Shown here piece after piece: positions 32,732 to 41,527 of a stretch of DNA of 64,000 bases. Origin of the DNA: Rhodococcus jostii NBRC 16295. GTDB lineage: Bacteria > Actinomycetota > Actinomycetes > Mycobacteriales > Mycobacteriaceae. The notes beneath the pieces were generated by a model. It ran no database searches. It was not told the DNA's origin and saw nothing but the letters and a program-made list of their open reading frames with translations. The stretch covers positions 58,583 through 122,582 of the forward strand of contig NZ_BCWY01000023.1 of the NCBI RefSeq assembly GCF_001894825.1. Reading direction: 5' to 3'. Made by a program: the position numbers and the translations under genes. Each line of letters starts with the position of its first letter. Position 1 is the first letter of the stretch.

Positions 32732-34105
32732 ATGACCGGCACGCACAGCGACGTCCTGATTCTCGGTGGCGGTTCCGGCGGGTACGCCTGCGCGTTCCGC
32801 GCCGCACAACTCGCACTGTCGGTCACGCTGATCGAGGCCGACAAGGTCGGCGGAACGTGCCTGCACCGGGGCTGCATCCCCACCAAGGCGCTGCTGCATT
32901 CCGCCGAGGTCGCCGACACCGCCCGCACCGGCTCAGCTTTCGGTGTGCGCACGACGTTCGACGGCATCGACCTCGACGCGGTGCACGAGTACAAGAACGG
33001 CACGATCGACCGGCTGTACAAGGGCCTGCAGGGATTGATTGCGCATCACCAGGTCACCACCGTCAGCGGGCACGGCACCTATGTCGGAGACCGGACGATC
33101 GAGGTGAACGGCGTCCGCTACACGGGGTCGTCCGTGGTGCTGGCCACCGGGTCGTACGCCCGCACGGTGCCGTTCATCGAACTCGGTGAGCGCATTGTCA
33201 CCAGCGACGACGCACTGAAGCTCGGGTTCGTCCCGAAGAAGGCTGTCGTTCTCGGCGGCGGGGTGATCGGGGTCGAATTCGCCAGCGTCTGGGCGTCGTT
33301 CGGTGCCGAGGTGACCGTGGTCGAGGCGCTTCCCCGGCTGGTCGCCGCGGAGGATCCGTGGTGCTCGAAGCAACTCGAGCGGGCCTTCCGCAAGCGCGGC
33401 ATCTCCGCCCGCACGGGTGTGAAAGTCGAGTCGGCGAAGGAATCCGCGGACGGGGTCCTCGTCGAACTCGAGGGTGGGGAGACCCTCGACGCGGACGTCC
33501 TGCTCGTTGCTGTGGGGCGCGGGCCCCGCACCGCCGACGGCGGATTCGCCGAACACGGAATCACTCTCGACCGCGGCTTCGTCGTTGCCGACGAACGGCT
33601 GCGCGCCGGCGTCGACGGCGTGTATGCCGTCGGGGATGTCGTGGCCGGACTTCAGTTGGCGCACCGCGGATTCCAGCACGGCGTCTTCGTGGCCGAGGAG
33701 ATCGCCGGACTCGCACCCGTTCCCGTTGCGGAGCACCTCGTTCCGCGGGTGACGTACTCGCACCCGGAGGTCGCGTCCGTCGGATTCACCGAGGACGCAG
33801 CCCGTGAACGGTACGGCGACGTCACGTCCGTCGTGTACGACCTCGCCGGCAACGGCAAAAGCCAGATCCTGAACACCGCCGGCGGGGTCAAGGTCGTGCG
33901 GGCCGGCGACACCGGCCCCGTCGTCGGAGTGCACATGGTCGGCGACCGCGTCGGTGAACTCATAGGCGAAGCGCAGCTCACCGTCGCCTGGGAGGCCCTG
34001 CCCTCCGACGTGGCGCCCTTCGTCCACGCGCACCCCACGCAGAACGAGGCTCTGGGCGAAGCAATGCTCGCGCTGTCGGGGAAGCCGCTGCATAGGCACG
34101 GCTGA
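32732..34105 (+). CDS. lpdA: Dihydrolipoamide dehydrogenase (E3)
   Basis: 457 residues. Re-oxidises the lipoyl group with FAD and NAD+. FAD-binding LGGGSGGY is at 11-18; the redox disulfide is Cys43/Cys48 in GGTCLHRGCIPTK; NAD-binding VLGGGVIGVEFASVWASFG follows; and the C-terminal HAHPTQNEAL supplies the catalytic His-Glu pair. The ATG touches the E2 stop directly (TAGATG), completing a four-gene operon. This is probably an operon-specific E3 beside a housekeeping copy elsewhere. Confidence 0.93.
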   Translation: MTGTHSDVLILGGGSGGYACAFRAAQLALSVTLIEADKVGGTCLHRGCIPTKALLHSAEVADTARTGSAFGVRTTFDGIDLDAVHEYKNGTIDRLYKGLQGLIAHHQVTTVSGHGTYVGDRTIEVNGVRYTGSSVVLATGSYARTVPFIELGERIVTSDDALKLGFVPKKAVVLGGGVIGVEFASVWASFGAEVTVVEALPRLVAAEDPWCSKQLERAFRKRGISARTGVKVESAKESADGVLVELEGGETLDADVLLVAVGRGPRTADGGFAEHGITLDRGFVVADERLRAGVDGVYAVGDVVAGLQLAHRGFQHGVFVAEEIAGLAPVPVAEHLVPRVTYSHPEVASVGFTEDAARERYGDVTSVVYDLAGNGKSQILNTAGGVKVVRAGDTGPVVGVHMVGDRVGELIGEAQLTVAWEALPSDVAPFVHAHPTQNEALGEAMLALSGKPLHRHG

Positions 34106-34201
34106 CCGAACGCCGACGGAGACCGCGCGGGACCTTTCCGTCATCTTTCGAAAGCACGTGGTCGACGTGTTACTGCGGTATCTGTGTGGACGGACTCCAG
34201 G

Positions 34202-35122
34202 TCACTCAGCGCTGGGTTCCAGTATCCGTGCGCCTCTCCATAGATCCGTACTTGTCCGGTGGACGGCGAATTCGGCCAGTTCCGGTGAGTGTCGTTCGAC
34301 GATCTCTCGCATCCTCGATTCTGCGAGTGGACCGAGGTGGTCGTAGATCTCGATGAAGCAGCGTCGCGCCTTCTCTCTCGGCCATTGGTGTGGCAGGACC
34401 TCGAGCGGCAGGTCTGGGTCTATTTCGGCGAAACTCTTCCACCGAGCCATCACCTTGGTTCGAGTGACCAGCGCTTCGGCCGGTGACGTGCGCCCCTGCA
34501 GTACTCGGGAGCGTAGCCGGGACGTATCGTCCGCGAAACTTTCGTATTCATCAGCGATTTCGCGCAGACTCCATGCGGCAACAGGATGTCCGCTCGCCGA
34601 GTTGCCGTCCGCCAATCTTGCACGAGTGACTGTCGCTCGGTCGGCGTTCACTTCGGAGAGCACTGACAGGGCGTCGTGCGTGAGATCCCAGGGAGACACC
34701 CATACGCCGTCGTACAGCAATCCGAGGCCTAGGGTACGAAGCCGGGTGCGAAGGATCCGCCGCATTTCTCGCTGGTCCTCGGGGACTGAGAACATCACGA
34801 ACGTCCACCGACCATCCCACGAACGGTCTCCTGAACCGAACCGGAAGATCTTCTGGAGTCGAGCCGCAGCCAACTCATCGGTCTTCGGTGGGACACCGTA
34901 GTAGGTGGTTCGGCCGACTTTCGAGACCACGACGAGGTCGCGGGCGGCGAGCCTGCGGATTGCTGCACGGGCGGCGGGCTCGGCGAGCCCGAACTCGGCG
35001 AGCAGGTCCACGAGCACTCTCGACGGCAACGGTTCGGTGCGCCAGAACCAGTAGTCACCCAGCAGGGTGGTCAGGAGGCGCTGCGAGTCCTGATATCGGG
35101 ATCGCGTCGAGCTGTCACTCAC
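34202..35122 (-). CDS. PaaX-family regulator 1
   Basis: 306 residues. The N-terminal winged HTH (about 12-80: RLLTTLLGDYWFWRTEPLPS, then VLVDLLAEFGLAEPAARAAI and RRLAARDLVVVSKVGRTTYY) is the PaaX type, and the central part RWTFVMFSVPEDQREMRRIL plus the late WPREKARRCFIEIYDHL match the PaaX and PaaX-C domains. PaaX repressors respond to aryl-CoA thioesters such as phenylacetyl-CoA. It is divergent from a second, distant PaaX and from the operon that follows. Confidence 0.85.
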   Translation of the reverse strand: MSDSSTRSRYQDSQRLLTTLLGDYWFWRTEPLPSRVLVDLLAEFGLAEPAARAAIRRLAARDLVVVSKVGRTTYYGVPPKTDELAAARLQKIFRFGSGDRSWDGRWTFVMFSVPEDQREMRRILRTRLRTLGLGLLYDGVWVSPWDLTHDALSVLSEVNADRATVTRARLADGNSASGHPVAAWSLREIADEYESFADDTSRLRSRVLQGRTSPAEALVTRTKVMARWKSFAEIDPDLPLEVLPHQWPREKARRCFIEIYDHLGPLAESRMREIVERHSPELAEFAVHRTSTDLWRGARILEPSAE

Positions 35123-35446
35123 TGTGACAGCCTAGCGTCGCGATTCTCTATTGCGTGCAGCGACGGAATCGGCTGGTCGATGGGCCTGGACAGCGGTGGC
35201 GGTCCACCCGTGTCGGCCCTCCGCACAATTGCCGCTAGGCAAATGTGATGCGGACCTCTATCATCAAACAGTACTTTCCAATGTCCGAAGGGTCGTTAAT
35301 TTGTCTTCTAACTGACGGATGCACTTCTGCGCCGACTTGCGGTGGTGCACGCAGGCTGATGGCCGCACCGCGGCGTCAATGCGAGCGTTGGCTGCGCGTG
35401 GCGATCGATGCTGCCCTTTTGCGCTCAGGAGAGTATTGTCAATTTC
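35123..35446. promoter_or_regulatory. Intergenic region between divergent PaaX genes
   Basis: 324 bp without a convincing gene and lower in GC than the surroundings in places (35235-35310). TGATG (35246-35250) and CATCA (35262-35266) form a spaced dyad, a possible PaaX operator since known PaaX sites contain TGAT half-sites. Promoters for both regulators should lie here. Confidence 0.45.
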
Positions 35447-36295
35447 GTGACGAACGCAGCGAATGTGCATAACGAATCCGTAGTCGGCGTGAAGCCGCAG
35501 AGCGTCTTACTGACGGTCCTCGGACAATATGTACTCGGCCGCGACGTGGTTGTGAGTACGTCCAGCATTCTCGATGCTCTCTCTTCCCTGGGGGTTGGTG
35601 AGCACGCGACGCGATCTGCTCTCAACCGCATGGTCAACGGCGCCCTTCTGACGCGGCATCGCTATGGACGCAATGCGTACGTAGGCCTGACGCCGCGGGC
35701 GAGGGCGATCTTGCAGGATGGTCACGTCCGGATCTGGCGCACGGGGGCCGTCGAAAGCAACTGGGACGGCACCTGGACGCTGCTCAGCTTCAGCTTTCCC
35801 GACTCCTGGCAGCGGCAGCGCCACGAACTTCGTGCGCGACTCCAATGGGCAGGATTCGGTTCTTTGCAAGGTGGACTGTGGATTTCGCCGTCATCTCGGG
35901 ACGTCGCCGACGTTCTGGACGGGATCGAGGGCGCTGATCGTGTGCGGGTGTTCTACAGCCGTGCCGAATCGAGTATGGACGTTCCCGCGATGCTGCGAGA
36001 TGCGTGGGACATCGAGGAAATCGCGCATCGGTACGAGCGGTTCCTCGGGCGATGGGGCGGTCCCGGGCAACCAGGTCCGGCGAGCGCGCTCGGAACGCAA
36101 TTGTTGCTGGTGACGGAGTGGCTCGACGTCATTCGGCAGGATCCTCGACTGCCGTTGGATCATCTGCCGGCCGATTGGCCGGCTTCCCCTGCTCAGCAGT
36201 TGTTTCGTGACCTGCACGACCGGCTGGATCCGGTGGCCCGGGCGGAGGCCGCCGAGCGATTCGATCTACGCCCCACCGAAACCGGCCACGAATAG
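35447..36295 (+). CDS. PaaX-family regulator 2
   Basis: 282 residues from GTG 35447, preceded by AGGAGAG at 35427-35433 with rather wide spacing; other in-frame starts lie upstream at 35408. The wHTH is at about 12-75 (SVLLTVLGQYVLGRDVVVST, then SALNRMVNGALLTRHRYGRN), followed by the PaaX central domain (WDGTWTLLSFSFPDSWQRQR) and C-terminal domain (LPADWPASPAQQLFRDLHDR). It precedes the ABC transporter operon on the same strand and is the likely direct regulator of it. The effector is predicted to be an acyl-CoA made by the operon. Confidence 0.83.
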   Translation: MTNAANVHNESVVGVKPQSVLLTVLGQYVLGRDVVVSTSSILDALSSLGVGEHATRSALNRMVNGALLTRHRYGRNAYVGLTPRARAILQDGHVRIWRTGAVESNWDGTWTLLSFSFPDSWQRQRHELRARLQWAGFGSLQGGLWISPSSRDVADVLDGIEGADRVRVFYSRAESSMDVPAMLRDAWDIEEIAHRYERFLGRWGGPGQPGPASALGTQLLLVTEWLDVIRQDPRLPLDHLPADWPASPAQQLFRDLHDRLDPVARAEAAERFDLRPTETGHE

Positions 36296-36419
36296 AAGTC
36301 TCGTCAGAATCTTGACGAACGTTATACTTTCAACTAGCTTCGGTCCCGTTGCACGCGTCACTTCGAGGCTTCGGAGACCGTCGAGTCTCGAAGCCCCTCT
36401 GACAATCAAGTGAGGGACC

Positions 36420-37337
36420 ATGAGGCTCGCCCGTTCGAAGGCCCTGCTCGCCGTCATCGCACTGTCTGCGCTGGCGATGACAGGTTGTACATCGATTGAC
36501 CAGAAGAACGCCGAGACCGAGCAGTTGTCGGGACCGGGGGCAAATGCCGGCGTTCTCTACAACCAACTGCCCCAGGCCATCAAAGACAAGGGCGAGATCG
36601 TCTTCGCGGGGGACTCGCATCCCCCGTACCGGACTGTCGGACCGGATGGCACGACAGTCACAGGCATGGATCCTGATATCCAGCAAGCGCTGTCAGGTGT
36701 GCTCGGCATCCCCGTGCGCATCGAAATCACCAGCGGGCTTCCCGCAATGCTGTCCGGGATGCTGTCCGGCCGATACGACGCGTTCAACGGGCCGGTGAAG
36801 GCCACGCCGGAGCGGCTTGCACAGTTCGACGGCGTTCAATGGCTCACCAGTCGCACGTCGTACCTCATCCCGGAGACCGGCGGGATCGCGGCGCAGAACA
36901 CGGACGAGCTCTGTGGCACCCGATCCGCCGGAGTGGTGGGTTCCATCACCGAGGAGCAGGTGCGCAAACTCTCGGATTGGTGCGTGAACAAGGGCGGGCT
37001 GCCGGTCGAATTCGTCGGTCTGGCCGACACCAACTCCACGCTGCTGGCAGTCCAGTCGGGACGAGCCGACTCGGCTGCCCTCACACAGAGTGGGGCAATC
37101 GATACCGCTGCCGCGCAGCCCGACACCTGGCGAACCGTCGCGCAGACCGAGGAACAAGGCGCGCTCGCTGACCAGCTCGTTCTGCTGTCTCCTAAGACCA
37201 ACGAGCTCGCTCCGGTCTTCTTCGAGGCATTCAAGCTGCTGTTCGCGGACGGGCAGTACACCGAGCTGGTGAAGAAGTGGCAGCTGGAGGACATTGCGAT
37301 TCCCGCTCCTGTTCTCAACCCCACCCCCGCCGATTGA
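36420..37337 (+). CDS. ABC transporter substrate-binding lipoprotein, polar amino acid type
   Basis: 305 residues. Signal sequence with lipobox ALAMTGC and lipidated Cys23. The mature protein is an SBP_bac_3-type binding protein: KDKGEIVFAGDSHPPYRTVG, then VTGMDPDIQQALSGVLGIPV and RYDAFNGPVKATPERL, ending with LVKKWQLEDIAIP. These motifs are those of amino acid and opine binding proteins. It catches the substrate outside the membrane for the permease and ATPase encoded next. The 124-bp upstream gap is AT-richer and includes TTGACG near 36320. Confidence 0.87.
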   Translation: MRLARSKALLAVIALSALAMTGCTSIDQKNAETEQLSGPGANAGVLYNQLPQAIKDKGEIVFAGDSHPPYRTVGPDGTTVTGMDPDIQQALSGVLGIPVRIEITSGLPAMLSGMLSGRYDAFNGPVKATPERLAQFDGVQWLTSRTSYLIPETGGIAAQNTDELCGTRSAGVVGSITEEQVRKLSDWCVNKGGLPVEFVGLADTNSTLLAVQSGRADSAALTQSGAIDTAAAQPDTWRTVAQTEEQGALADQLVLLSPKTNELAPVFFEAFKLLFADGQYTELVKKWQLEDIAIPAPVLNPTPAD

Positions 37338-37384
37338 GCCGGCGCCTCGGTGCCCATCTCGAGACTGAGGACCAAGCAACCCCG

Positions 37385-38320
37385 ATGACTACCTTCCTGC
37401 CCAAGCCGGCCAGTACCCAGCACACACCCGAACACGCCGACGTTTCCGAGGCGCGTCCGCGTCTGCGCCCCATGCGGTGGGTAATCTCCGCCGTTCTTCT
37501 CGTACTGGCCGCGCAACTTGCGTACTTCGTGGTGAACAACGACCGCTTCGGATGGGACATCGTCTGGGGCTACCTCTTCTATCCGACGGTCCTGAAGGGC
37601 CTGGCGATGTCGGTATTCATCACCGTCATCGGCATGGCGGTCGGGTCGCTGCTGGGTGTGGCCCTCGCAGCCGGCCAATCCAGTGACTTCCTGCCGGTCC
37701 GCCTGGTCTGCCAGATGTATGTCGGCGTCTTCCGCGGCATCCCCCCGCTCGTGCAGCTGATCTTCTGGTTCAACCTGGCGTACCTGTTGCCGGACATCTC
37801 CATCGGCATCCCATTCGGGCCGACTTTCGGTTCCTGGTCGTCGACCGAACTGATCAGCCCACTCACCGCAGCCTTGATCGGTCTGAGCTTGCACGAGGCG
37901 GCCTACATGTCCGAGATCATCCGTTCCGGTCTCGGCGCCGTCGACGCAGGGCAACGGGATGCGGCCCTCGCGATGGGCTTCACGAAGTGGCGGACCTTCT
38001 CGAGGGTCATTCTGCCGCAGGCCATGCGAATCATCGTTCCGCCCACCGGAAACCAGTTCATCTCACTGCTCAAAGGCACCTCCCTGGTCTCGGTCATCGC
38101 GATGACCGATCTGCTCTTCTCCGTCCAGTTGATCTACAACCGCACCTATCAGGTCGTTCCGCTGCTCATCGTCGCTTGCATCTGGTATCTCGTCGTCGTC
38201 TCGTTGCTGACAGTCGTACAACGCCGACTCGAACGCCGATACGGCAAGGGTCAACGGCGTGAAGAGGTACCCAAGATCAACTGGCGCTCCGGCCTGACCC
38301 GACGAAGGATCTCTCGATGA
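37385..38320 (+). CDS. ABC transporter permease, polar amino acid type
   Basis: 311 residues. About six helices in an HisM/GlnP-type domain: TVLKGLAMSVFITVIGMAVG at the start of the core, VGVFRGIPPLVQLIFWF (the RGTPL-like motif, here RGIPP) and the EAA loop EIIRSGLGAVDAGQRDAALA followed by ILPQAMRIIVPP. It is fused in one chain and probably acts as a homodimer. The EAA loop contacts the ATPase encoded by the next gene. The ATG at 37385 lies 47 bp after the binding protein gene. Confidence 0.88.
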   Translation: MTTFLPKPASTQHTPEHADVSEARPRLRPMRWVISAVLLVLAAQLAYFVVNNDRFGWDIVWGYLFYPTVLKGLAMSVFITVIGMAVGSLLGVALAAGQSSDFLPVRLVCQMYVGVFRGIPPLVQLIFWFNLAYLLPDISIGIPFGPTFGSWSSTELISPLTAALIGLSLHEAAYMSEIIRSGLGAVDAGQRDAALAMGFTKWRTFSRVILPQAMRIIVPPTGNQFISLLKGTSLVSVIAMTDLLFSVQLIYNRTYQVVPLLIVACIWYLVVVSLLTVVQRRLERRYGKGQRREEVPKINWRSGLTRRRISR

Positions 38321-39138
38321 CCGACCGTCCCACACCCGTTGTGCGGGTGTCGAATTTGCGGAAGACTTACCACGGAACCACTGCCCTGGACGGGGTCGAC
38401 CTCGACGTTGCCGAAGGCGAGGTGGTGGTGATCCTCGGGCCGTCGGGATCAGGCAAGTCGACCCTGGTCCGCTGTATCGACCAACTAGAGGAGATCGACG
38501 GCGGCGCCATCTACCTCGACGACGAACTCCTGGGATTCGCGCACCGGCACGGCGCCCTCCGACCGCTGACCGACGAGCAGGTTGCCAGGCAGCGCCGACG
38601 CATGGGGATGGTGTTTCAGCAATTCAACCTCTTTCCTCATTGGACGGTGCTTCGCAACATCACCGACGCCGCTGTCGCTGTGCACGGAATGTCCCGTCAG
38701 GACGCGAAGGCTCGGGCCGAAACGCTTCTGCAGAAGGTCGGCTTGCCCGACAAGGCAGGGGCCTACCCACGGCAGCTCTCCGGTGGCCAGCAGCAGCGCG
38801 TCGCGATCGCGCGGGCGGTCGCCACGCGTCCCCGCGTTCTGTTGTTCGACGAACCGACAAGCGCTCTCGATCCAGAGCTCGTCGACGAAGTTCTCAACGT
38901 CATCAAGGATCTCGCGCGCACGGGGCTGACGATGATCGTCGTGACCCACGAAATGGAGTTCGCTCGTCAGGTTGCGGACCGCTGCGTCTTCATGGTCGGA
39001 GGCAAGGTGGTCGAGCAGAACATCACCGAGGAGTTCTTCGAGCGTCCACAGACGGAGCGCCTGCAGCGGTTCCTCACCCGATTTACCCAGTCGCAGAGCG
39101 TGAACCGGGAACGACAACTGGTCCGGGAGGCACAGTGA
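38317..39138 (+). CDS. ABC transporter ATP-binding protein, polar amino acid type
   Basis: 273 residues. Walker A GPSGSGKST, Q-loop in MVFQQFNLFPHWTVL, signature LSGGQQQRVAIARAV, Walker B VLLFDEPTSALDPE and the switch His in VVTHEMEF are all intact, in the GlnQ/HisP subfamily. An insertion before the Q-loop (GFAHRHGALRPLTDEQVARQ) is longer than in GlnQ. ATGA overlap with the permease. Confidence 0.92.
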   Translation: MTDRPTPVVRVSNLRKTYHGTTALDGVDLDVAEGEVVVILGPSGSGKSTLVRCIDQLEEIDGGAIYLDDELLGFAHRHGALRPLTDEQVARQRRRMGMVFQQFNLFPHWTVLRNITDAAVAVHGMSRQDAKARAETLLQKVGLPDKAGAYPRQLSGGQQQRVAIARAVATRPRVLLFDEPTSALDPELVDEVLNVIKDLARTGLTMIVVTHEMEFARQVADRCVFMVGGKVVEQNITEEFFERPQTERLQRFLTRFTQSQSVNRERQLVREAQ

Positions 39139-40289
39139 GCGAGACCTGCACCGTGGTCGCGGTAGGCGACCTCGTCCTCGACGAGCCCGACCCCGAGTAC
39201 TACTTCGCGCCGAGTACACACATTTTCCGGTCGGCCGACGTGGCAGTCGGGCACATCGAGGTCCCCCATTCGACCAGTACCGTTCAGGCGAGCACCGATG
39301 TACCCGCCCCTCCGGCGGACCCCAAGGCGCTGGAAGCGGTCTCGGACGCAGGTTTCGACGTGGTGACACTCGCGGGCAATCATTTCTACGACGTCGGCAC
39401 CGAGGGTGTACTCGACACGATCGAATACTCGCGCCGGGCAGGATTGAAGACCGCGGGTGGGGGAGCGAACCTCGCCGAGGCGCGCGAACCCGCTGTGCTC
39501 GAGGGCGGCGGTCTCCGCGTCGGTGTGCTCAGTTACAACTGCGTCGGGCCGCGTGAGTCGTGGGCTGCGTCGCAAAAGGCCGGCGCCGCCTACGTGAAGG
39601 TGTTGACTCATTATGAACTCGACTCCGCCACTCCCGGAGGCCCGCCTTCCATCTATACCTTCGCAACGCCGGACAGCCTGGCCCGGATGAAATCGGACAT
39701 CGCCGCCCTGAGAGATCAGGTCGATGTCGTAGCCGTTGCGCTGCACAAGGGAATCGGCCATACCCCAGCCCTTCTCGCCGACTACGAGTCTCCGGTGTCC
39801 TACGCCGCAATCGACGCCGGAGCCGACATGATCATCGGGCACCACGCGCACATCATGCGAGGCATCGAGATATACAGGGGAAGGCCGATCTTCCACGGCT
39901 TGGGCAATTTCGTCACCGTTACCCACGCACTGAGCCCGACCGGGGGTGATTCCGCAGAGCGCCGGGAGTGGGCGGACCGCCGGCAGAAGATGTTCGGTTT
40001 CAGCCCGGACCCTGCCATGCCGTCCTACCCGTTCCATCCGGAGAGCCGGAACACGGCCATCGCTACATGCTCATTCGACCGTGGCGGACTGGTCCGCGCC
40101 GGCTTCGTGCCCTGCTGGATCGACGACGACGCCCGGCCGGTGCCTCTGACCGCCGACGACCGCCGCGCCGAAGGGGTGGTGGACTATATCGAGAAGATCT
40201 CCCGAACAGCCGGTTTCGCCACCGAGTTTCGACGTGACGGGGATGTCGTCGTCGTCACCGCACCCGCAGCACAGCAAAGGATTCGATGA
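39135..40289 (+). CDS. CapA-family metallophosphoesterase-like protein
   Basis: 384 residues. The CapA/PgsA fold resembles calcineurin-type phosphoesterases: an opening VVAVGDLVLDEPD (first metal Asp), a central VTLAGNHFYDVG (GNH), later VVAVALHKGIGH and MIIGHHAHIMRGIEIYRGRP (GHHAH), then IFHGLGNFV. No signal peptide is seen, so it is cytoplasmic, unlike PgsA of capsule synthesis. GTG start overlaps the ATPase stop (GTGA). In this operon it may act on an amide, phosphate or ester of the imported compound; that is inference. Confidence 0.82.
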   Translation: MSETCTVVAVGDLVLDEPDPEYYFAPSTHIFRSADVAVGHIEVPHSTSTVQASTDVPAPPADPKALEAVSDAGFDVVTLAGNHFYDVGTEGVLDTIEYSRRAGLKTAGGGANLAEAREPAVLEGGGLRVGVLSYNCVGPRESWAASQKAGAAYVKVLTHYELDSATPGGPPSIYTFATPDSLARMKSDIAALRDQVDVVAVALHKGIGHTPALLADYESPVSYAAIDAGADMIIGHHAHIMRGIEIYRGRPIFHGLGNFVTVTHALSPTGGDSAERREWADRRQKMFGFSPDPAMPSYPFHPESRNTAIATCSFDRGGLVRAGFVPCWIDDDARPVPLTADDRRAEGVVDYIEKISRTAGFATEFRRDGDVVVVTAPAAQQRIR

Positions 40290-41527
40290 TGTCTCAGCGT
40301 CCCCTCGAAGGAAAGATCGTCCTCGACCTGACCACCGCGCTCGCCGGTCCCTACGCGACACTTCTGCTCGCCGGACTCGGGGCCCGCGTGATCAAGATCG
40401 AGAACCCCGAACGGGGCGGCGACGCCGCCCGCAACAATTCTCCTTACGTCACCCCCGGTGGCCTGTCGGTACAGCGCACAAGCGACGAAGACATGTCGGT
40501 GTCGATGCTCTCGCGCGGGCGGAACAAGGAATCGATCACCCTCGATCTGAAGGACCCGCGAGGCAGGCAGGTGTTCCTGGACCTCGCCGCCCGCGCCGAC
40601 ATCGTCGTCGAGAACTACAGCGCCGGTGTCACCGAACGACTGGGAATCGACTACGGGGCTGTCGTCGAAGCAAATCCACGACTCGTGTACACCTCCATCA
40701 GCGGATTCGGTAGCCAGGGTGGCCCAGGTACCGGCAAGGCGATGGACACCATCATCCAAGCTCTCAGCGGTGTGATGATGACGGCCGGTAGCCCGGGTGA
40801 CGCGCCGATCAGGTTCGGGTTGCCCATCGGTGACCTCGTCGCCCCATTGTTCGCCGTGATCGGTACCCTGTCGGCGGTCATCCAGGCGGAGAGCACCGGC
40901 CGCGGCCAGCACGTCGACGTCTCCATGCTCGGCGCACTGACCTCGATGGTCGCTGCAGAACCTTTCGACGCGTTCGAAATGATCGGCCTTCCCACCCGCA
41001 CCGGCGCACTCGTGCCCCGGCTCGCCCCCTTCGGCACCTTCGAGGCCGAGGACGGGTACTTCGCGATCTGCGCTCCCACCGACGGATTCGCGCACGGTGT
41101 GCTGACGGCGATCGGCCGGTCCGACCTGATCGCGGACCCGAAGTTCGCCCGCCGGGACGGACGAGTTCACAACGCCGACCAATTGCATGCCATGATCGGA
41201 CAGTGGGCTGCCGACAAGCCTGTCGCGAAGGTCATTTCGGAGCTGGAAAGCAACGGTGCACCCTGCGCTGAGGTGCGCACACCACGGGACGCGGTGCGCG
41301 ACCCGATCGTTGTCGACCGCGGCGAGGTGGTTCCGCTCATCCATCCCACATACGGCAACGTCGTGGAATTGTTCGGCAGCGGACTGCCGATCACCATGTC
41401 CGAGAGCGAGACCAGCCTGGAGCGGCCTGCACCCGCTCTCGGCGAACACACCGCGCAGGTACTCGCGGAGCTGCTCGACTACGACCAGGGCCGCATCGCA
41501 GAACTCGCCGAAAGCCACGTGCTATGA
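40286..41527 (+). CDS. CaiB/BaiF-type CoA-transferase
   Basis: 413 residues of class III CoA-transferase. It moves CoA between carboxylic acids through an aspartyl intermediate. Seen: LTTALAGPYATLLLAGLGAR, VIKIENPERGGDAARNN, NKESITLDLKDPRGRQVFLD and ADIVVENYSAGVTERLGIDY; the active-site Asp lies in GKAMDTIIQALSGVM. It ends ALGEHTAQVLAELLDYD. It is predicted to activate the imported acid for the next two proteins. ATGA overlap with the CapA gene; a second ATG follows immediately. Confidence 0.9.
   Translation: MMSQRPLEGKIVLDLTTALAGPYATLLLAGLGARVIKIENPERGGDAARNNSPYVTPGGLSVQRTSDEDMSVSMLSRGRNKESITLDLKDPRGRQVFLDLAARADIVVENYSAGVTERLGIDYGAVVEANPRLVYTSISGFGSQGGPGTGKAMDTIIQALSGVMMTAGSPGDAPIRFGLPIGDLVAPLFAVIGTLSAVIQAESTGRGQHVDVSMLGALTSMVAAEPFDAFEMIGLPTRTGALVPRLAPFGTFEAEDGYFAICAPTDGFAHGVLTAIGRSDLIADPKFARRDGRVHNADQLHAMIGQWAADKPVAKVISELESNGAPCAEVRTPRDAVRDPIVVDRGEVVPLIHPTYGNVVELFGSGLPITMSESETSLERPAPALGEHTAQVLAELLDYDQGRIAELAESHVL

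Noticed and set aside
39135..40289. Capsule or polyglutamate synthesis locus based on the CapA-like gene
   Set aside because: No CapB/CapC-like genes are present, the protein lacks a membrane anchor, and all neighbours are transport or CoA enzymes.
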